Source of the DNA: Metaphire vulgaris
Lineage: Eukaryota > Annelida > Clitellata > Crassiclitellata > Megascolecidae
Assembly: GCA_018105865.1 (NCBI GenBank)
Contig: CM030842.1
Span: 12,115,867-12,179,866 of the forward strand
Direction: 5' to 3'
DNA: 64,000 nucleotides
Shown in pieces: positions 58,351 to 64,000 of this stretch. The position numbers and the translations under genes were made by a program. The notes beneath the pieces were generated by a model, which did not search any database, had not been told where the DNA came from, and saw only the letters and a program-made list of their open reading frames with translations. The first letter of the stretch is position 1, and each line of letters opens with the position of its first letter.

Positions 58351-59073
58351 AAATGATTCGACCCAACGTTGCGTCCCCCAATAAGAACATCGTATCATAC
58401 GTATTTTATTCATACGTATTTTACGCCCAAAAATAAAATGCGTGTATCGTACGTAAAAATACGTTGGCAGTGGCTTCGAGTTCCGACTTTCACTGCTCTA
58501 GAATATCGGCTCATCTTTCTACCTGTCTGTCTGTTTTTCTGTCTGTTTGTCTGTCTGTTTGTCTGTCTGTCTTCTCGGCCCGCGTCAGTTAATTCCACTT
58601 GGAACCTCGCTTATCGCAGCCTCTAATCGTTAATCGTAAACTAACAGTCAATGCTGTAGAAAGAGCCCCTTATCTATAGCAACCAAGGGTAAACTCGGGA
58701 AGATCAAAGCTGTCACTCCAGCACTGCCCTCCACAGAATACAGGTTGCCGCAGGTCCCGGTCTCCAGATGCCCGGTGTCATTGAGAGGCTGGAGTCAACT
58801 GAGATCTGGTGCAAAGTACTATGAAACTGCCTTCTATTTATCAGTTGCCTCTGAGATTAGTTAGAGCACTTTGATAAATTCACCAACGTCGAATTATAGA
58901 TTTAAACTATAGAATAACAACAATTTAAAGTAAATATCTTCAGCTAAAATTTGACAATAACAGTTCTCTTATTTTGGACAGCGTATTTCTAGCGAACGGT
59001 ACTTTCATCGTATGCGTATTATGCGTGTTTTATCATTAAAATGCAATACGTATAATACGTATGGTCTAATCTT
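58351..59073. mobile_element. hAT-type element with ACGTAT subterminal repeats, 723 bp
   Basis: Perfect duplication ggatacca (58343-58350, 59074-59081). Ends AAATGATTCGACC and GGTCTAATCTT, loosely inverted. Clusters of tcatacgtattttat and tacgtataatacgtatg near both ends. Uninterrupted host repeat at 46600-46640 and 49240-49280. Confidence 0.85.
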
Positions 59074-59465
59074 GGATACCAGAACTTTAGCCGTTCAAGA
59101 ACAACTAATTCAATTCTGACGCATTGCATCGCCATCTGGCGAATTATGGACGACGCTTCTTACGTTAAACAAAATTCCAGTCACACGAAGATGTAATGCC
59201 AACCGAACAAATGACAATTTGCAACAATTTACGCATCGAAACAACCAGTGTATATATTATGTAGTGTTCTGCGCAAATGTTTGGCGATTCTCGTTGGTTT
59301 TACAAGAAACCTTTATTTTGCGTCACTTTTTAATTATATATTAAAGAAGTTCCGCTTAACCAAAAGATGACTGAGAATTGTGAAAGCATTATGGTGAAGT
59401 ATAAAGCCAAAATGCGAGAACAGATTATTTTCTAATCTTAAAATGAAACGCAAAATAACAAATAT
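59074..59465 (+). repeat. Composite units B (end) and C, copy 6
   Basis: ggataccagaactttagccg, then cgcattgcatcgccatctgg and the unit C body. Confidence 0.85.
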
Positions 59466-59756
59466 TATTATATGTCAAAATCCGTGGTTTACGCTTCCAA
59501 AGATTCAAACAGTCAAGAGGATGAAATATTACTTTATTCAGACGCTTGTTGTCTTTGTGAAGGAAGTATCATAGTCCTTAATAGGGTGAGATTTGAGACC
59601 TGGAGCAGTGGGGGAACATGGCGAGCAAGTGAGGGGAGGGGCATGGCGAGCAGTTAGATGGAACGTGACGAGCAGTGGGGGGACATGGAATATGCATGAG
59701 TAAATACACAATACTTTGTCATAATTTTCAATATTATTTTTGTAAATTGTCGCACA

Positions 59757-60041
59757 CTATCGCATACCCATTTTCAACATAACTAGTAGGATTAAAGGGT
59801 GTGGCGGTGGCCCATTAACCTTCATGAAATCAAGAGATAAAAGTGTACGCACACTGAGTTGATTTCTAACTGGTGTTTCAGTTATATTCATGCACGAGAA
59901 ATCCCGCTCATATACATCTGACGAGACAGGCAGAATTTGAATTCTACTGAGTACTGAAGCAAACACATTGCCGATTACTTTCACATTGTTCTTGCACTGT
60001 CGGAACTGATCCAAGGCTTGTGACGGATCTACTTTGCACAC
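59757..60041 (-). pseudogene. hAT transposase C-terminal (dimerisation) fragment
   Basis: Minus-strand frame QILPVSSDVYERDFSCMNI then VRNQLSVRTLLSLDFMKVNG and PPPHPL. P-V-S-S-x-x-x-E-R-x-F-S, (R)N-x-L-S and (I/V)NGPP are the hAT C-terminal dimerisation signature. Open over 94 codons. The N-terminal part (VDPSQALDQFRQ) recurs at 60785-60890 through a tandem duplication. A possible source of transposase for local MITEs, but only the tail survives. Confidence 0.75.
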
Positions 60042-60790
60042 TTCTGCTAGGTAAATTATCGCTCTATCGCCAAATAATGCTCTGCAAGGCCAATGTTCTC
60101 ATTTATTCTACAAGAAACCTTTATTTGACGTCACTCTTAAATTATACATTTAAGAAATTCCGCTTAATCGCTAGACTAGAACTTTAGATGGACGGGCGAA
60201 GATTGAAGCGCAAAATGGGAGAACAGATTATTTTCTGCTCTTAAAATGAGACGCAAAAAATATAAACGTGGATTAAATTAAAGTCTATCTATAGCTTAAA
60301 ATATCAAAGGATCAAATCTAATTCTATACAGACGAGTGTGTTGTCTTTGCATTGGAAGCGTCTCTATATAAACTTATTGAAAATAATTAATTATTGCTCT
60401 ATTCTGCTAGGTTAGCATCTTGCGAATAGCGGTTGCGTCATAAAGCACCCTTAATAATTAATAGTTGTTCATTGTTGGAACATTAGAGAAACTACTCAAC
60501 CCCAAATCCCACTTTTTAAAAATTACAATGTCAGTTTAGAGGAATAAAGGGCAAATGATTTGCTAACAGTCCATCTTAGGTTGCTAACCAAACCGCAGAT
60601 TACACGTATAAGTTATTAGGTTCTCAGACGATTAGTCCGATCTCGGTCAACGAGAGAAACGACTTTTTCAATCAATCAATAAATCAATGAACTTCTATGG
60701 CGCCACTACTGTAATGCCATAGTCATCATCCGATGGCGCAGGCAATCAGCTATGGCGTCCGTTATAACGGGTCAAATAGGCCTGAAACAA
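59958..60790 (+). repeat. Tandem duplication, unit 1
   Basis: From caaacacattgccgattact through unit C and the cttctatggcgccactac block. Unit 2 follows directly. Confidence 0.8.
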
Positions 60791-62095
60791 GCACATTGAC
60801 GATTAATTTCACAATTGTTCTTTTGCTGTCGGAACTGATCCAAGGCTAGTGACGGATCTACTTCACACAGTTCTGCTAGGTTAATTTTTGCTCTATCGCC
60901 CAGTGTTTATTCTAGACCTTCTCTGGAGAGAATTCCCCTCCCCCCCAAAAAAGTTTTAAAATTCCCCAAAATGTTTTATATGTTGCATGGGGTTGGAAAT
61001 TCCACCCTCAAAAGTGTAACGATGGGGAGCTTTTATTTTTTGGAGAGGGAAAAATGTAAGGATGACAATTTTTGCTTGCCAGGGCATTTGAGAAGGGTAA
61101 AATTGTTAGGAAGGTTGGAAGGACGACCTATTTTGCTTGTCACCACATTTTGAAAGGAAGATAACCTTTTTTGCCTGTCAAGATTTTTGGAGACTCAGAC
61201 CTTGTCCCCCCCAAAAAAAAACATTTTAAAATCCCACAATATCAGGGTGGCTAGAATAAACACTGTCTATCGCCAAATAATGTTCTGCCAGGCAAACGTT
61301 TGGAGATTCTCAATTGTTCTACAAGAAGCCTTTATTTGACGTCACTTTTAAATTATACATTTGAGAAATTCCGCTTAATCGCTAGGCTGCATGGTATTCT
61401 CGATGCCCGAGTGAAGAATAAAGCGCAAAATGCAAGAACAGCTTATTTATATGCCTTAAAATGAAACGAAGAAAAACAAAAAACTGGGATTAAATCAAGA
61501 TCAATCAAAAGCTTTTAAATATCAAAGGATCATATATAACTTTATACAGACGCGTATATTGTCTTTGTATTTGAAACGTCTCTATATAAACGTATTGTAA
61601 ATATTGTTCTATTCTGTGAGACTAACATCTTGCGGATAGCGGTTACATCAAAAATTAAAAACAAATTTAATAATATTCGCTCATTGTTAGAACATTAGAG
61701 AAACTGCCCAACCGCAAATCCCACTTTAAACCCAATTGCAACATCAGTCGAGAGGAATAAACGCAAATGATTTGTTAACATTCCGCCTTATGTTGCTAAC
61801 CCAACCGCAGATTACACGAATACGTTATTAGGTGCTCAGGCGGTCTACGAGAGATATGACTTTTCGTAATTAAAATGTTTAATACTAAAGCCTATCGAAC
61901 ATTTGAGCAGTCAGGAAATAGACAGAACCATAAGATAAGCTTGAGTCCGTCCCACACTCTTGCATTTTCAATCATTTAAATAAATCAATGAACTTCTATG
62001 GCGCCACTATCGTAATGCCAAAGTCATAATCCGATGGCGTAGATAACCAACGATGGCGTGTCGTGTTATAACGGGTCGAATTGACCAAATTGGCA
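60782..62095 (+). repeat. Tandem duplication, unit 2 (with MITE)
   Basis: Repeats unit 1 in order, but holds the MITE at 60901-61265. Ends near cgtgttataacgggtcgaat. Confidence 0.8.
60901..61265. mobile_element. hAT-like MITE, CAGTGTTTATTCTAG family
   Basis: Ends CAGTGTTTATTCTAGACC and GGCTAGAATAAACACTG. Perfect 9-bp tctatcgcc on both sides (60892-60900, 61266-61274). The empty site is in unit 1 at 60060-60080. Confidence 0.95.
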
Positions 62096-62293
62096 CTCAC
62101 CAACCTCGACGCTCATTACGGTCACTAGTAGTTAGTTAGTTAGTTAAATTTCTGTGGCGCTTTGTGACACCAAAACCAAAAGTTCGACCAAAAAATTCAA
62201 CCAAAAGAAACCACGCGAAGCCAAGAACAGCAAGATTAATTTACTGTTTCTGGTTTTAAGCTTGCAAAGTCTTAACGTAAGTATAGCAATCTA

Positions 62294-62596
62294 AAGTGGC
62301 AGTTCCCGGATTTCTTGGTGAGGGGATGAAATGAATGCATAGGAAGTTGGTGGGGATGAAAAGAGAGGGGGAAATCAATAAACTTCACAGAAAAAGGCTG
62401 GCAAAAGGGAATTTGCCCCTAATTTTGCTACACTCTTACCACTTTTACCGAAAAATAGGTTGACAAGCAAAGAAAGGTCATCCGCAGTTTTGTCCCCGTA
62501 GCTTTGCTAGGCTTTTACCCAAAAATAGGTTTCACAAGCAAAAAAATCCTTGTGGGTGATGCAACCCCATTCATCCTCCGCCTGGAACCGCCACTG
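62294..62596. mobile_element. hAT-type MITE, CAGTGGCGGTTCC family
   Basis: Ends AAGTGGCAGTTCCCGGATTT and CTGGAACCGCCACTG; flanks gcaatcta (62286-62293) and gcaatcaa (62597-62604). Closely matches 26163-26430 inside. Confidence 0.9.
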
Positions 62597-62604
62597 GCAA
62601 TCAA

Positions 62605-63049
62605 TATTGCGCACTAAAGCCAATACAATTCATCACATCTAGCACAGATTCAAATCTGTTTTAACACGTTTCAAAGAACTGAAGCCTTTATAATTACATG
62701 TATAATTATAATTATAATTAATTAATAGTCGTGTTAGGGTCAAACAAAATGCGTGATATTTCCTAGTTCTGGAGACCGTCGACGTTCTCTTATCTACTCG
62801 CAAGATGTCGCTAGTGACGTTGAATCTGGAAGTTTCTATCAATTTTTCAACCGAATGCAAAATAAAGATTTGCGCTATAGGGAAATTTTCACTCAAAAAC
62901 ACTTTCAAATGCTCAATTCATGATAGAAGTCACTTACTAGAGTCAGGCCGAAAATTCAGTGCGAGCACGAGAACGCCCGTCAACGGCTTACAAGTTACAA
63001 ATAATCCAGTTAGGCATAATCGACATATCATTTAATTAACTCATTTAAT
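62605..63049. other. Unassigned sequence
   Basis: A short TAATTA run at 62700; nothing else recognised. Confidence 0.6.
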
Positions 63050-63375
63050 TATCTCAGTGTTGTCCAAATTAATGCCAATCAACTAATATGATAAGTTCGT
63101 TTTGCATGATCATCTTTTTTTACTATTTGCGACAAGACAAGCATCAAAAGAGCGAGTTTATAGAATGATGCAGTGTCTTGCAAGGCCAATGTTTGGCGAT
63201 TCTCTTTTGGTCGACAAGAAACCTTTATTTAGCGTCAGTTTTTACTTATACATTAGATAAAGTACGCTTAACCGCAGGGTCCGGTGAATCTCATCCTGCG
63301 GGTGCAGATTACGACGCAAAATGCGAGAAGAGACTATTTTCTGTTTGTAAAATGAAACGCAAAATACAAAATATT
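63050..63375 (+). repeat. Composite repeat unit C, last copy (5' part diverged)
   Basis: caaggccaatgtttggcgat and gacaagaaacctttatttag through aatgaaacgcaaaatacaaa. Confidence 0.8.
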
Positions 63376-63651
63376 AACTGAGATCAAGAAATCAAGATCC
63401 TTCGTTCTCTCTTCCGAACCAAGAGGAGTGTCATTTAGTTGTTTAGTATTTCCGGCAGCGCCATTTTGGCTGTTTGTCCGTGTTTGTACGTGTTTCAAAA
63501 TATCGTTGTTCATGGCAGTTTTAACGAAGTCTTGCGCTTAATTTTTTATCTATTGTCAATTTATGCTGAATGTTATTAGCTACAGTATATTAAAAGTTTA
63601 AACGATCCAATCAGCGGAGTTTTTTTAGTAAAGATATGCCGAACCGAAACT

Positions 63652-64000
63652 GAGGTTCCAAATAAAATTGTCATAATTCGCAATCAAAAATACTTTGAAA
63701 ATATACCACTCAAATCGTCTGAAATCTATATCTGTTCTGGTAGAAGCTTTAACTGAATAAGCCTAAATTGCATTCAAAAATTCCTCTCCTTTTTGCATTT
63801 GGTATATTGTAGAGGACAGTGAAATAGTGAAATTGCGCCTGAGATCAGTTGACTTACAATTATTTTCACAAATAAACTACATTCGATCGAATATAACGGG
63901 TAATTGTGCTGCCGATATATGACCGACGTGCATTTTAAATCTTACCTTGATAATAAGTTAATAACAAATGGAAAGCTTCACTGGTTCTATCTTCCACTCT
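63652..64000 (+). repeat. Composite repeat unit A, runs off the window
   Basis: Matches 44195-44605 from ataaaattgtcataattcgc to cttccactct, so the same composite probably continues beyond the edge. Confidence 0.85.

Overview
The window reads as animal nuclear DNA, most likely from a marine invertebrate; the phylum cannot be fixed from the sequence alone. It is AT-rich, full of triplet, CT/GA and TATC microsatellites, and packed with short inverted-repeat transposons and decayed retroelements. Long introns, GT-AG junctions, a nuclear-type tRNA and a Shaw-class potassium channel gene all support a metazoan. There are no operons, prokaryotic genes or CRISPR arrays.

Only one protein-coding gene is well supported: a plus-strand voltage-gated K+ channel of the Shaw (Kv3) class. 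Coding exon 1 (20708-21220) encodes the T1 tetramerisation domain with its zinc site. Coding exon 2 (26564-27566) encodes S1 to S6 with the TVGYGD filter. Three small downstream exons (33953-33979, 41914-41982, 48489-48601) keep the frame exactly and give a 574-residue model. The last three are inferences from splice sites and phase. A splice acceptor sits 27 nt before the ATG, so at least one upstream exon is expected.

Layout: 1-20680 is intergenic or upstream intron, with a tRNA-Glu(CTC) gene at 6811-6882 (minus), LINE tails, tRNA-like SINEs and about ten MITEs. 21221-48488 is the four channel introns, carrying many MITEs, an interstitial telomeric foldback, a 350-bp TATC array and LINE fragments. 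46.2-64 kb holds a composite dispersed repeat present in about nine pieces, a tandem duplication, two MULE-like transposase tails, a hAT transposase tail and a 1.8-kb CACTGG-bounded element with a decayed gene of an unnamed animal protein family.

The main discovery is the density and detail of inverted-repeat elements. For about thirty, exact ends and flanking 8-bp (sometimes 9-bp) target duplications can be read, typical of the hAT superfamily; in at least three cases a second copy of the host repeat shows the unoccupied site. Several families with unrelated termini, including one with a TTA duplication rather than 8 bp, carry the same internal motif, close to GACAAGCAAAAAAGGTC. That shared motif is the best candidate here for something not yet described.
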